Source: Jeotgalibaca sp. MA1X17-3 (lineage in GTDB: Bacteria; Bacillota; Bacilli; Lactobacillales; Aerococcaceae). Taken from it: 64,000 nucleotides of DNA. A model generated the notes under the pieces. That model saw only the letters and a list, made by a program, of their open reading frames with translations. It did not search any database and was not told the origin of the DNA. The translations under genes and the position numbers were made by a program. Shown in pieces: positions 15,972-24,539 of this stretch. The stretch lies in NCBI RefSeq assembly GCF_021513155.1, contig NZ_CP090983.1:1287001-1351000 (forward strand), in the 5' to 3' direction. Positions within the stretch are counted from its first letter, which is position 1, and each line of letters starts with the position of its first letter.

Positions 15972-16404
15972 TAGAACGTCAAGATGTCTCTTAGAGAGAG
16001 GATACCATGTACACAACGAGGAAAGGAGGAAAGGGTAATCTTGGTAAAACCCATCCCAAATTATTTTATTACAAACATATGATCAGTCAACTACTCAAAC
16101 ACATCTTATATACCTATTTCATCTACTTTTCTATATGTGCTATTTCCTAGTATCTTCAATTCGTCTGACACATTTTATAGAAGAAACGCGAAAATTCATT
16201 GTCTGTATTACAGAAACACTAATTATTTTGATGGTATTCTTCTAGTAACATATTCATTGTGGTATCCTGTGTTGTTTAATAGAGAGAGGCTAAATTATGC
16301 AAACGTATAAAATTATTCTTATTTAAAGAAAATTCTTATGTTGATAATTTTAAGGTTTTTCCATAGATATATCTCTATTCAGATAAACTCCTTATAAACA
16401 AATA
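15972..16404. other. Gene-free stretch at the right end of the island
   Basis: I see no convincing ORF, RNA gene or repeat in these roughly 430 bases. A short run with good ribosome-site character (GAAAGGAGGAAAGGG, 16020-16034) is followed by no open frame. It is probably decayed prophage early-region DNA. Confidence 0.5.
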
Positions 16405-16471
16405 ATTCCGAAATAAAAAAAGTTGCTAACTTAACGTTGGGTCCTCAAACCCTTGTTAAGTTAACAACTTT
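16405..16471. repeat. Right copy of the island-bounding repeat; terminator of tRNA-Arg
   Basis: On the minus strand AAAGTTGTTAACTTAAC pairs with GTTAAGTTAGCAACTTT around a GGGTTTGAGGACCC loop, followed by a T run, so this is the terminator of the tRNA-Arg gene 25 bases upstream. It matches 9341-9408 almost throughout. The two copies flank integrase, repressor and ImmA remnants, so this is the candidate attachment site. Confidence 0.75.
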
Positions 16472-16495
16472 TATTATCTACATGATTTCTTTTAC

Positions 16496-16568
16496 GTCTC
16501 AGGAGGGATTCGAACCCCCGACCGTTCGCTTAGAAGGCGAATGCTCTATCCTACTGAGCTACTGAGAC
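16496..16568 (-). tRNA. tRNA-Arg (anticodon TCT)
   Basis: The minus strand folds as a 73-nt cloverleaf: acceptor stem GTCTCAG with CTGAGAC, anticodon stem TTCGC with GCGAA around loop CTTCTAA (anticodon TCT), and T-arm GGGGGTTCGAATCCC. CCA is not encoded. It has its own promoter and terminator, so it is a single-gene unit. tRNA 3' sides are common prophage insertion sites, which fits the island on its downstream side. Confidence 0.93.
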
Positions 16569-16598
16569 AACAAATATTCTTTAATTAGCACATTTACT

Positions 16599-16627
16599 AT
16601 TATATGAAATATTTGCTCAAGTGTCAA
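16599..16627 (-). promoter_or_regulatory. Promoter of tRNA-Arg
   Basis: On the minus strand TTGACA (16627-16622) and TATAAT (16604-16599) are separated by exactly 17 bp, a perfect consensus promoter, 31 bp before the tRNA 5' end. Confidence 0.9.
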
Positions 16628-16764
16628 TAGCATTTAGCATTTATTTTATAATTAACTAGCTTAGTTTTCATGTTATTTCAAAATTGGCTAAAGTATGGTA
16701 TAATGAAGCTACGCAAAAAATAACAATGGTCATTCATATCTGATAAAGTAGGGGAGATCATAAA

Positions 16765-17136
16765 ATGAGTAATGAGATTTCAAAGGAAACAAAGACAATG
16801 ATTGAAACGCAGTTAAGAAAAGGAACGAGTAATTCTCGTATCGCTAATCTACTAGGCGTGTCTTATGAAGAAGCATTAAAAGTGGTGGAAAGTATTAAAG
16901 AATCCATTCGTCCAGAAGTAGGGGATGAGATTCGATTTACGTTTAGAGACCACAAAATGGTTGGAATTATTCAAAAGTTATTAATCAACAGTGCCGTTGT
17001 TGAAATATATTGGGATTCATCTGAAGCTACCATGAGAGACATTTGCGAAGATAAAACGATTGTAAATTTCAAAGATATTATTGAATTTATAAACGTAAAA
17101 GAAGTAGAAGATGAATCAGTAGAAATAGAAGAATAA
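16765..17136 (+). CDS. DUF2187-domain protein with an N-terminal helix-turn-helix-like segment
   Basis: This 123-residue cytoplasmic protein has a short N-terminal helical part (TRKGTSNSRIANLLGVSYEE-like, residues 18-36) that resembles a helix-turn-helix. Its C-terminal half, from about residue 51 (VGDEIRFTF) to FKDIIEFI, is a small beta domain like DUF2187/YkvS. The last residues are acidic. The function of DUF2187 proteins is not known to me. The start ATG 16765 follows GTAGGGGAGATC. It is a one-gene unit with a terminator behind it, lying between tRNA-Arg and an IS30 element. Confidence 0.65.
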   Translation: MSNEISKETKTMIETQLRKGTSNSRIANLLGVSYEEALKVVESIKESIRPEVGDEIRFTFRDHKMVGIIQKLLINSAVVEIYWDSSEATMRDICEDKTIVNFKDIIEFINVKEVEDESVEIEE

Positions 17137-17145
17137 AGCCATTTT

Positions 17146-17172
17146 CCAGCAGTTGAAACTGCTGGTTTTTTT
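17146..17172 (+). terminator. Terminator of the DUF2187 gene
   Basis: CCAGCAGTT (17146-17154) and AACTGCTGG (17157-17165) form a perfect 9-bp stem, followed by seven T. Confidence 0.9.
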
Positions 17173-17185
17173 ATTTTTTGATTTG

Positions 17186-18145
17186 TCAATTTAAGCTAGA
17201 CAAAATAGATTCATCTAGGTAACTCAAAAATACCTCCAGTGGCGTCCGGTATGCTAAAGATTTTCGTGGAATATTGTTTCGCTTGTTCGCAACGGAAGAG
17301 ACGAAGGCTTGGTCCACTTGATTGAAATCCATTTCTTTTGGCAACCCATCTCTTCGCAACAAGCCGTTGGAGTTTTCATTTAAGGCACGCTGTGAAGGCG
17401 TTCCGGGATCGGCGAAATAGATTGCAATGTCCTGTTGATTGCTTAAAGCTTTCCAATTGGAGAATTCTTTCCCGCAATCAAAGGTGATTGATTTGAATAA
17501 ATGCCTAGGGATCGATTCAAACCATTGGTTCATCGTTTTCTCGATATCGTTCGCCTTCCGCCCCTCGGGCTTCAAAGTGATGATGACTTTCGATAGACGT
17601 TCCACTAAGGTGATAACGGCACTCTTGTGGTGGGCACCGACAATCGTATCGCCTTCGATGTGGCCGAATTCTTCCTTGAATGTCGGGTAATCAACCTTCC
17701 TTTCAGCAATATTCCGCTTGAAGGCCTGTTTTCCGCGACGTTCTTGATGACCGTTCGGTTTTCTCTTTCCCTTCATGGGCAAGGTGGTTTCATCAAACAC
17801 CTTTTCTTTGAAGCGACGATAAAGAGTCCGCATGGAGCAATCAATCGGCATCTCTTCCCGACCCTTGATGATATCAGGAGTCCAGCCTTGTGCAATTTTT
17901 TCCTTGATGTAGGTCTGTTGTTCCGCTGGCAATACGATTTTACGCCGTCCGCAACGCTTCTTGTTTCTCTTGTATTGTTGGTAGTATTCCAAGGCCGTGT
18001 GGCCTTCTTTCAAAAAATGGATGACATTGTAAATAGGTGTTCGAGATCGTTTTAGATACGCAGCTATTTCGGAAACTTTGATATTTTGGTGGTAGTAAGA
18101 CTCTATCATCACTAATTCATCCGTGGTAAGATGGGTGTAGGTCAT
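17186..18145 (-). CDS. IS30-family transposase
   Basis: The 319-residue DDE transposase starts TYTHLTTDELVMIESYYHQN with an N-terminal helix-turn-helix (VSEIAAYLKRSRTPIYNVI). The catalytic residues lie in HIEGDTIVG (first Asp), FDCGKEFSN (second Asp) and ALNENSNGLLRR (Glu). The length is normal and no frame break is seen, so it is probably active. Its last codons run through the left inverted repeat, and the TGA at 17186-17188 falls at the element edge. Confidence 0.92.
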   Translation of the reverse strand: MTYTHLTTDELVMIESYYHQNIKVSEIAAYLKRSRTPIYNVIHFLKEGHTALEYYQQYKRNKKRCGRRKIVLPAEQQTYIKEKIAQGWTPDIIKGREEMPIDCSMRTLYRRFKEKVFDETTLPMKGKRKPNGHQERRGKQAFKRNIAERKVDYPTFKEEFGHIEGDTIVGAHHKSAVITLVERLSKVIITLKPEGRKANDIEKTMNQWFESIPRHLFKSITFDCGKEFSNWKALSNQQDIAIYFADPGTPSQRALNENSNGLLRRDGLPKEMDFNQVDQAFVSSVANKRNNIPRKSLAYRTPLEVFLSYLDESILSSLN

Positions 18146-18230
18146 TCGTGATCACTCCTATGTATTCTTTAGACGGAATTACATTTTGAGTGTACCACGA
18201 ATGGCTCTTTTATTTGTCTAGCTTAATTTT
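17187..18230. mobile_element. IS30-family insertion sequence
   Basis: An element of about 1045 bp bounded by inverted repeats with the core TTAAGCTAGACAAA (17191-17204) and its reverse complement (18213-18226), enclosing one transposase gene. The exact outer ends and target duplication are not certain. Its base composition (more G and C in the transposase) differs from the neighbours, which suggests recent arrival. It sits between the DUF2187 terminator and the fabT promoter, leaving that promoter intact 37 bases away. Confidence 0.85.
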
Positions 18231-18266
18231 ACAATCGGCGTTTTATAATCAAAATAGTAATTATTC

Positions 18267-18323
18267 TTGACAATATAAAAAATGTTTATTATAGTTTGAT
18301 AGTCGAATACTTTGATTATCAAA
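18267..18323 (+). promoter_or_regulatory. fabT promoter with two FabT boxes
   Basis: TTGACA (18267-18272) and TATAGT (18290-18295) are 17 bp apart. TTTGATTATCAAA (18311-18323) is a perfect FabT palindrome. TTTGATAGTCGAA (18295-18307) is an imperfect one that overlaps the -10 end. The boxes are 16 bp centre to centre. FabT with acyl-ACP would block its own promoter and so the whole fatty acid operon. Confidence 0.85.
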
Positions 18324-18378
18324 CTATTTGTCATTCAAACCTGTTTTAAATATAAGTGCAAAAGGAGGGAGCCATTCT

Positions 18379-18840
18379 TTGAGTCATTCCATTGATAAAG
18401 TAAATTCATATTTAGTAACTATTTTTAATGAAGTTTTAGGTATTGAAGAAGAAGCGTTGCGTACAAGTAACTTTTCAGATATTTCCATAAAAGAAATGCA
18501 TACTATAGAAGCAATCGGTATGTATGGTGAACACACATCTTCGGAAGTAGCTAAAAAACTTAATATAACAGCAGGTACCTTATCTGTTGCAATTAATACA
18601 TTAGTGAAAAAAGGATACGTTGTTCGAATCCGATTGGAAAATGATCGAAGAGTTATTAAACTTGGACTAACCAAAAAAGGGAAACTGATTTATCGTCTTC
18701 ATGACAAATTTCATAAACAAATGGTCATACGAACAATTGAAGGAATGGGTGACGACGAAGTTGATGCTTTGTTAAGAGGATTAGACAATCTCCATAGTTT
18801 CTTATTTGAACTGGTTGAAAATATTGGAGAACGGGATTGA
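18379..18840 (+). CDS. fabT: MarR-family fatty acid synthesis repressor FabT
   Basis: A 153-residue winged-helix MarR-type regulator. The DNA-binding part spans about residues 35-100 (KEMHTIEAIGMYGEHTSSEV, then ITAGTLSVAINTLVKKGYV, and the wing RLENDRRVIKL). FabT represses the fab/acc genes when long-chain acyl-ACP accumulates. I use TTG 18379 because AAAGGAGGG lies nine bases upstream and the length then matches the family. The earlier TTG 18328 would sit at the operator. It is the first gene of the cluster, four bases before fabH. Confidence 0.9.
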   Translation: MSHSIDKVNSYLVTIFNEVLGIEEEALRTSNFSDISIKEMHTIEAIGMYGEHTSSEVAKKLNITAGTLSVAINTLVKKGYVVRIRLENDRRVIKLGLTKKGKLIYRLHDKFHKQMVIRTIEGMGDDEVDALLRGLDNLHSFLFELVENIGERD

Positions 18841-18844
18841 TATA

Positions 18845-19831
18845 ATGGGTTTTAAAATTACATCAACAGGTCACTATGTGCCTTCCTTAGTCGTTACGAA
18901 TGAGGACCTGACTGAGTTTTTGGATACAAGCGATGAGTGGATTCATAAACGAACAGGGATTTCTGAAAGACATATCTCAACTGGGGAGAACACTTCTGAT
19001 TTAGCGAGTGCTGCTGCCAAGAAGATATTGGAAAAAAGAGGGATTTCTGCTTCTGAAATTGATTTCATTATTGTTGCAACCATGACTCCTGATGCCTCCA
19101 GTCCATCCACTGCCTGTTTAGTACAAAGTAAAATAGGTGCGGATCAAGCTTTTTGTATGGATATTAATGCTGCTTGTTCAGGCTTTGTTTTTGCACTGTC
19201 AACTGCAGCACATTATATGAAAAGTGGATTGTATCAAAAAGGCTTAGTATTGGGAGCCGATACGATGTCCAAAGTAATCAATTGGGAAGATCGTTCGACA
19301 GCCGTATTATTTGGAGACGGTGCAGGTGGTTTACTCTTGGAGCATGGAGATGAAGATGGAGAAGATTGTATTTTAGCAGAAGATTTGCATTCCGATGGGG
19401 TTCGTTATTTGGCTCTTACTGCGAATCAAAAAGATGTTCAAAATCCTTTTCATGCAAAAGAAGAAAGCCAACCAACCTATCATCTTGAAATGGACGGTAG
19501 AGGAATATTTGATTTCGTTATTCGGAGCGTTCCAAAAACGATTGAAGATGTTATTAAAAAAGCTAATTTAGAAAAAAATGATATTTCTTGGGTAATTGCC
19601 CATCAAGCTAATATCCGTTTGTTAGAAGCGATTAGCAAAAAAGTGAAAATTCCTTTTTCAAGATTTGCAAGAAACATTGCTACAACAGGAAATACTTCTG
19701 CAGGAAGCATTCCCATTTTACTCGATCAAATGATCGAATCAGGGGAAATAAAATTAGATAGTAAAGAAAAAGTACTATTAACAGGATTTGGTGGTGGCCT
19801 CACGTGGGGTTCAATCATCATTACTTTATAA
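18845..19831 (+). CDS. fabH: 3-oxoacyl-ACP synthase III
   Basis: The 328-residue condensing enzyme starts fatty acid synthesis by joining acetyl-CoA with malonyl-ACP. The catalytic triad is visible: Cys111 in DINAACSGF, His in WVIAHQANIR and Asn in TTGNTSAGS. The C-terminal GFGGGLTWG loop is complete. I start at ATG 18845 (GFKITSTGHYVP), four bases after fabT. The longer upstream reading would overlap fabT by 35 bases without a ribosome site. Confidence 0.95.
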   Translation: MGFKITSTGHYVPSLVVTNEDLTEFLDTSDEWIHKRTGISERHISTGENTSDLASAAAKKILEKRGISASEIDFIIVATMTPDASSPSTACLVQSKIGADQAFCMDINAACSGFVFALSTAAHYMKSGLYQKGLVLGADTMSKVINWEDRSTAVLFGDGAGGLLLEHGDEDGEDCILAEDLHSDGVRYLALTANQKDVQNPFHAKEESQPTYHLEMDGRGIFDFVIRSVPKTIEDVIKKANLEKNDISWVIAHQANIRLLEAISKKVKIPFSRFARNIATTGNTSAGSIPILLDQMIESGEIKLDSKEKVLLTGFGGGLTWGSIIITL

Positions 19832-19877
19832 TAAAAAATAATAAAAAATAAAACACAAAAATTTGGAGGAATATAAA

Positions 19878-20102
19878 ATGACATTCGAAAAAATTCAAGC
19901 AATAATCGTGGACCAGTTGGACAAAGATGAAGAGGAAGTAAAATTAACAACAAATTTCCGTGAGGATTTAGAAGCAGATAGTTTAGATTTATTCCAAATC
20001 ATCAACGACATTGAAGACGAATTTGATATCAAAATTGAGAGCGATGAAGGAATCAACACAGTTGAAGATTTAGTAAAACACGTTGATGCTCAATTAGCAT
20101 AA
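19878..20102 (+). CDS. acpP: Acyl carrier protein
   Basis: A 74-residue acidic carrier. Ser35 in EADSLDLFQ is the attachment point of the 4'-phosphopantetheine arm that carries the growing acyl chain. The start ATG 19878 follows TTTGGAGGAATATAAA. An earlier in-frame ATG (19863) precedes this ribosome site. It lies between fabH and fabK, the normal order in Lactobacillales. Confidence 0.94.
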   Translation: MTFEKIQAIIVDQLDKDEEEVKLTTNFREDLEADSLDLFQIINDIEDEFDIKIESDEGINTVEDLVKHVDAQLA

Positions 20103-20127
20103 TTCTCTTAAGAAAGTGGGCTCTTGT

Positions 20128-21087
20128 ATGAAATCAGTTTTGTGTGAAATGTTGGGGATTGAGTACCCAATTATTCAAGGAGCAATGGCTTGGGTAGCAG
20201 ACGCTGATTTAGCGAGTGCTGTTTCCAATGCCGGAGGACTTGGAATGATCGGTACCGGTCATGACCCGGTAGAAATAGTAAATGAAAAAATTGCCGATAT
20301 GAAAACCAAAACCGACAAACCTTTTGGAGTAAACATTATGCTTTTAAACTCTCATGTTGAAGAGGTTGTAAAAGCGGTGTGTGCTTCAGGAGTCAAAGTT
20401 GTCACAACTGGTGCAGGAAGCCCAGGTAAATATATGGATCAATTTAAAGCTGCTGGAATTTCTGTTATTCCAGTAGTTGCTTCTGTAGCTCTTGCACGTC
20501 GCATGGAAAAAGATGGGGCAGATGCGGTTATTATTGAAGGGATGGAATCAGGCGGACATATCGGTAAGTCCACTACCATCACTCTTTTACCACAAGTGGT
20601 AGATGCCGTAGATGTACCTGTTATTGCAGCGGGCGGAATTGGGGATGGCCGAGGGATGGCAGCAGCGTTCATGTTAGGAGCCGCTGGTGTTCAGGTTGGA
20701 ACCCGTTTCGTTGTAGCAAGAGAATCCAATGCTCATCAAAACTTTAAAGACGCGATCTTAAAAGCAAAAGATATTGACACAGTAGTTACTGGACTCATTA
20801 CCGGACATCCTGTTCGTGTATTGCGGAATAGATTGACTCGTGAATATTTAAAAGCAGAAAAAGAAGAAACGAGTAAAGAAAAACCAGATTTTGATCGTTT
20901 AGAAAAAATAGGGACAGGAGCTTTGCGAAAAGCTGTTGTTGAAGGCGACAAAAATTATGGTTCGATGATGGCTGGACAAATTGCAGGAATGATTACAAAA
21001 GAAGAAACTTGTAAGGAAATCATAGAAGATTATATGACTACGAGTAAAAAAATGATTTTAGCTCAAGCAAAATTATGGACAGAATAG
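20128..21087 (+). CDS. fabK: Enoyl-ACP reductase II (FMN-dependent)
   Basis: The 319-residue TIM-barrel flavoprotein reduces trans-2-enoyl-ACP with NAD(P)H, the last step of each elongation cycle. YPIIQGAMAWVAD near the N-terminus, MESGGHIG in the middle and AAGGIGDGRGM for FMN phosphate binding are typical of FabK and its 2-nitropropane dioxygenase relatives. I start at ATG 20128. GTG 20116 is also in frame. A fabI-type reductase is not seen in this cluster, so FabK is probably the main enoyl reductase and would make the cell insensitive to triclosan (family knowledge). Confidence 0.93.
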   Translation: MKSVLCEMLGIEYPIIQGAMAWVADADLASAVSNAGGLGMIGTGHDPVEIVNEKIADMKTKTDKPFGVNIMLLNSHVEEVVKAVCASGVKVVTTGAGSPGKYMDQFKAAGISVIPVVASVALARRMEKDGADAVIIEGMESGGHIGKSTTITLLPQVVDAVDVPVIAAGGIGDGRGMAAAFMLGAAGVQVGTRFVVARESNAHQNFKDAILKAKDIDTVVTGLITGHPVRVLRNRLTREYLKAEKEETSKEKPDFDRLEKIGTGALRKAVVEGDKNYGSMMAGQIAGMITKEETCKEIIEDYMTTSKKMILAQAKLWTE

Positions 21088-21105
21088 TAAAACAGAGGTG
21101 AAAGT

Positions 21106-22056
21106 ATGTCAATAGCATTTGTTTATAGCGGTCAAGGAGCACAATATACCGGGATGGGCCAAGAGCTTTATGAAGAATTTGATGAAGTTCGTTCTATTTT
21201 TCAAGAAGCTTCTACTATTCTGGGGTATGACATGGAAAAATTGTGTTTTAAAGAGGGAAGCGAATTAAACCTAACTGAATATACACAACCAGCCATCCTG
21301 ACAGTCAGCTATGCCATTGACCAACTTCTGGCTTCAAAAGGTATCCAGCCAGCGATTGTAGCTGGCTTAAGCCTTGGGGAATACACAGCACTGGTGAAAG
21401 CCAATGCTTTTTCTTTTAGAGAAGCACTAGAGTTGGTTTCGAAACGTGGGAAGTATATGAGTGAAGCAGTCCCAGCAGGACAAGGGAAAATGGTAGCTGT
21501 AATGAACGCCGAACGTTCTTTGATAGAAGAAACTTGCAGAGAAGCATCAAAAACTGCTTATGTTGCCCCGGCTAATTACAATATGCCTACGCAAATTGTA
21601 ATTGGAGGAGAAATTGAAGGAGTTGATAAAGCAGTTGAATTGCTAACTGAAAAAGGTATTCGAAGAATGATTCCTTTAGAAGTAAGTGGTCCATTCCATA
21701 CAAAGCTTCTTCATTCTGCGGCTGTAAAGCTTAGAGAAGACTTAAATAACATTGTTTTTCAAAAGACAAGCATTCCTGTCATTGGGAATACGGAAGCAGA
21801 AGTGATGGAGGTACAAGAAATACCATCTCTGTTAGAAAGACAAGTAGAATCAGCTGTAAAGTGGGAAGATTGTGTAAATAAAATGATTTCTCTTGGCGTA
21901 GATACGTTCGTTGAGATAGGACCAGGAAAAACGTTAAGTAAGTTTATTAAAAAAATCAATAAAGAAGTGACGATTTTAAACGTTGAAGATAAAAAGTCAC
22001 TAGAAAAAACATTGGCATATTTCAATCAAGAACAATCAGCCGGAAATGAGGAATAA
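21106..22056 (+). CDS. fabD: Malonyl-CoA:ACP transacylase
   Basis: This 316-residue enzyme transfers malonyl from CoA to ACP to supply the two-carbon donor. The nucleophile Ser lies in AGLSLGEYTAL, preceded by the N-terminal FSGQGAQ-like loop (here YSGQGAQYTGMG). The His of the dyad lies in GPFHTKLLHSA. The C-terminal VEIGPGKTLSKF is typical. The start ATG 21106 follows AACAGAGGTGAAAGT. The next gene starts two bases after its stop. Confidence 0.95.
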   Translation: MSIAFVYSGQGAQYTGMGQELYEEFDEVRSIFQEASTILGYDMEKLCFKEGSELNLTEYTQPAILTVSYAIDQLLASKGIQPAIVAGLSLGEYTALVKANAFSFREALELVSKRGKYMSEAVPAGQGKMVAVMNAERSLIEETCREASKTAYVAPANYNMPTQIVIGGEIEGVDKAVELLTEKGIRRMIPLEVSGPFHTKLLHSAAVKLREDLNNIVFQKTSIPVIGNTEAEVMEVQEIPSLLERQVESAVKWEDCVNKMISLGVDTFVEIGPGKTLSKFIKKINKEVTILNVEDKKSLEKTLAYFNQEQSAGNEE

Positions 22057-22058
22057 AT

Positions 22059-22790
22059 TTGGACTTAAAAGGAAAAACAGTACTTGTAACGGGCAGTTCT
22101 CGTGGAATTGGAGAAGCGATCGCTCTTGCATTTGCTCAACAAGGTGCCAATATCGTTCTAAATGCTAGAAAACCTGTTTCTGAAGAAATGACGAACAAAC
22201 TGACTGCATTAGGAGTAGAAGTTGAAACTATTTTGGGCGATGTCAGTGAATTTGATACGGCAAAAATGATTGTCGATAAAACAAAAGAACTTTTTGGTTC
22301 TATTGATGTTTTAGTTAATAACGCTGGAATTAATCGTGATAAATTAATTATGAGAATGACTGAAGAAGATTTTGATGCAACCTATCAAGTAAATCTAAAA
22401 GGTTCTTTTAATATGATTCGTCACGCATTGCCTCTTATGTTAAAACAACGTGTGGGAAGTATTATCAATATCTCTAGTGTAGTAGGCGAAACAGGAAATG
22501 TCGGACAAGCTAATTATGCAGCAAGTAAAGCGGGAGTTATTGGTTTAAGTAAATCAGTAGCTCGTGAAGCAGCTGCTAGAGGCGTTACTTGCAACACCAT
22601 TACACCAGGATTCATTGAAACAGATATGACCGATGCACTTTCAGATAAAATTCAAGAACAAATGATGAGTCAAATTCCCTTGAAACGATTTGGTAAAACC
22701 GAAGATATTGCCGATGCGGCAGTTTTCTTAAGTAAAAGCGACTATATCACTGGACAAACCATCCGCGTTAACGGCGGCATGTACATGTAA
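22059..22790 (+). CDS. fabG: 3-oxoacyl-ACP reductase
   Basis: A 243-residue short-chain dehydrogenase reducing 3-oxoacyl-ACP with NADPH. The cofactor loop TGSSRGIGEAIA (residues 11-22), NNAG (about 88), the catalytic Ser in INISSVVG and YAASK (Tyr-x-x-x-Lys) are all present. The start is TTG 22059 behind GAGGAA, which lies in the end of fabD. The length is normal. Confidence 0.94.
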   Translation: MDLKGKTVLVTGSSRGIGEAIALAFAQQGANIVLNARKPVSEEMTNKLTALGVEVETILGDVSEFDTAKMIVDKTKELFGSIDVLVNNAGINRDKLIMRMTEEDFDATYQVNLKGSFNMIRHALPLMLKQRVGSIINISSVVGETGNVGQANYAASKAGVIGLSKSVAREAAARGVTCNTITPGFIETDMTDALSDKIQEQMMSQIPLKRFGKTEDIADAAVFLSKSDYITGQTIRVNGGMYM

Positions 22791-22801
22791 GGAGGAATAA
22801 T

Positions 22802-24046
22802 ATGGAACGAGTAGTAATTACTGGTATGGGTGCTATTACGCCTCTTGGCAATACAGTAGAAGAATTTTGGGATGGAATCAAGAACGGAAAAAACGGAATT
22901 GGTCCTATTACTAAATTTGACGCAACAGAGACAGGTATTTCTGTTGCTGCAGAAGTAAAAGACTTTGATCCTACAAAATATATGGGTCGTAAAGAATACA
23001 AACGAATGGATTTATATTCTCAATATGCTGTTGCTGCATCCGTGCAAGCAATGGAACAAAGTGGAATCGATATGGATAAAATCGATGTCACTCGTTTTGG
23101 TGTGATTATTGGTTCAGGGATTGGTGGATTACCACAAATGGAATCTGGAATCATTAAAATGAACCAAAAAGGACCGAAACGTGTACCACCTATGTTTGTA
23201 CCAATGACGATTGGAAATATGGCTGCGGGTAACACCTCTATCAAGTTAGGTGCTAAAGGACTAAGCCTTGATATCGTTACTGCCTGTGCCTCTGCAACCA
23301 ACTCTATTGGGGAAGCATTCCGTAACATTAAACATGGTTACTCTGATTTAATTGTTGCAGGGGGAGCAGAAGGAACCATTTGTGAGATTGGTATTGCTGG
23401 CTTTGCGGCTTTAACTGCGTTATCAGAAAGTGCGGATCCAGATCGCGCCTCTACACCATTCGATAAAGAGCGAAATGGATTTGTGATGGGTGAAGGCGCT
23501 GGTGTGTTAATGCTAGAAAGTCTAACACATGCTCAAGAACGAGGCGCAAATATTCTTGGAGAAGTAGTAGGGTACGGTAGTAATTCAGATGCGTATCATA
23601 TGACGGCTCCAAGTGTAGATGGAAGTGGAGCTGGAAATGCAATGCTCTTAGCTATGAAAGAAGCAGGAATTGATCCAGAAGCAGTTGATTACATCAATGC
23701 TCACGGAACCAGTACTCCTGCAAATGATTCTTCAGAAACATTAGCCATTAAATATGCGTTAGGTGAAGAAAAAGCTCATCAAGTAGCTATTTCTAGCTCG
23801 AAAAGTATGACTGGACATCTACTAGGAGCAGCAGGTGGAATCGAATCAGTCATTAGTGTGAAAGCAATGTTAGAAGGATTCGTTCCTCCAACGATTGGTT
23901 ATCAAGTTGCTGATGAACAGTGTGATCTGGATTATGTTCCAAATACTGGCCGAAAACAAGATGTTCAGTATGTTTTAAATAACTCCCTAGGCTTTGGCGG
24001 ACATAACGCTGTCTTGTGCTTTAAGAAATGGGAGGCTGCAGAGTGA
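22802..24046 (+). CDS. fabF: 3-oxoacyl-ACP synthase II
   Basis: This 414-residue elongating condensing enzyme has the catalytic Cys in DIVTACASATNSIG and the two His in AHGTSTPAND and SMTGHLLGAAG. The GFGGHNAVL motif closes the protein. The start ATG 22802 follows AAGGAGGAATA. The stop overlaps the GTG start of accB by GTGA, which indicates translational coupling. Confidence 0.95.
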   Translation: MERVVITGMGAITPLGNTVEEFWDGIKNGKNGIGPITKFDATETGISVAAEVKDFDPTKYMGRKEYKRMDLYSQYAVAASVQAMEQSGIDMDKIDVTRFGVIIGSGIGGLPQMESGIIKMNQKGPKRVPPMFVPMTIGNMAAGNTSIKLGAKGLSLDIVTACASATNSIGEAFRNIKHGYSDLIVAGGAEGTICEIGIAGFAALTALSESADPDRASTPFDKERNGFVMGEGAGVLMLESLTHAQERGANILGEVVGYGSNSDAYHMTAPSVDGSGAGNAMLLAMKEAGIDPEAVDYINAHGTSTPANDSSETLAIKYALGEEKAHQVAISSSKSMTGHLLGAAGGIESVISVKAMLEGFVPPTIGYQVADEQCDLDYVPNTGRKQDVQYVLNNSLGFGGHNAVLCFKKWEAAE

Positions 24047-24522
24047 AATTTGAACAAGTTAAAGAATTAATCAGCTTGATAGACCATTCTTCTCTTAAAG
24101 AATTTGAATTTTCTCAAGAAGATTTCTCTGTTCGTATGTCAAAAAATGAACAAGCTTCTTTTTCTACCTCAACGGGATCAAAAGAACCATCAGAGATTCG
24201 TTCGAATCCAACCAAAAATGAATCTTCTGCGACTGAATTAGTAGAGAAAGTAACTTCAGAACCTTCTTCGAAAAAAGAAGAAAAAGAAGGAAAATACATT
24301 CTTTCACCAATTGTTGGGGTCGTTTATTTAAGACCAAGTCCAGAAGCAGAAAACTACGTTTCTCTTGATGAAACAATCGCTGAAGGACAAGTTGTTTGTC
24401 TTGTAGAAGCAATGAAAATTATGAATGAAATTAAAAGTGAATTGAACGGAAAAATTGTAGAAGTATTAATTGAAAATGAACAGGTAGTGGAATATAACCA
24501 ACCTTTATTCCGTATCGTTTAA
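24043..24522 (+). CDS. accB: Acetyl-CoA carboxylase biotin carboxyl carrier protein
   Basis: The 159-residue protein has an N-terminal AccB domain, a Ser/Glu/Lys-rich flexible linker (about 40-85) and a C-terminal biotinyl domain. The biotinylated Lys is in VEAMKIMNE. It shuttles carboxybiotin between AccC and the AccDA transferase. I choose GTG 24043, which overlaps the fabF stop and has GGGAGG seven bases upstream. The frame from 24028 would begin before that site. Confidence 0.93.
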   Translation: MKFEQVKELISLIDHSSLKEFEFSQEDFSVRMSKNEQASFSTSTGSKEPSEIRSNPTKNESSATELVEKVTSEPSSKKEEKEGKYILSPIVGVVYLRPSPEAENYVSLDETIAEGQVVCLVEAMKIMNEIKSELNGKIVEVLIENEQVVEYNQPLFRIV

Positions 24523-24539
24523 TAAAAGGAGCCGAAAAA

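Noticed and set aside
17439..18055. Plus-strand ORFs of 83 and 142 residues
   Set aside because: They are antisense to the IS30 transposase, have no ribosome sites and resemble no protein.
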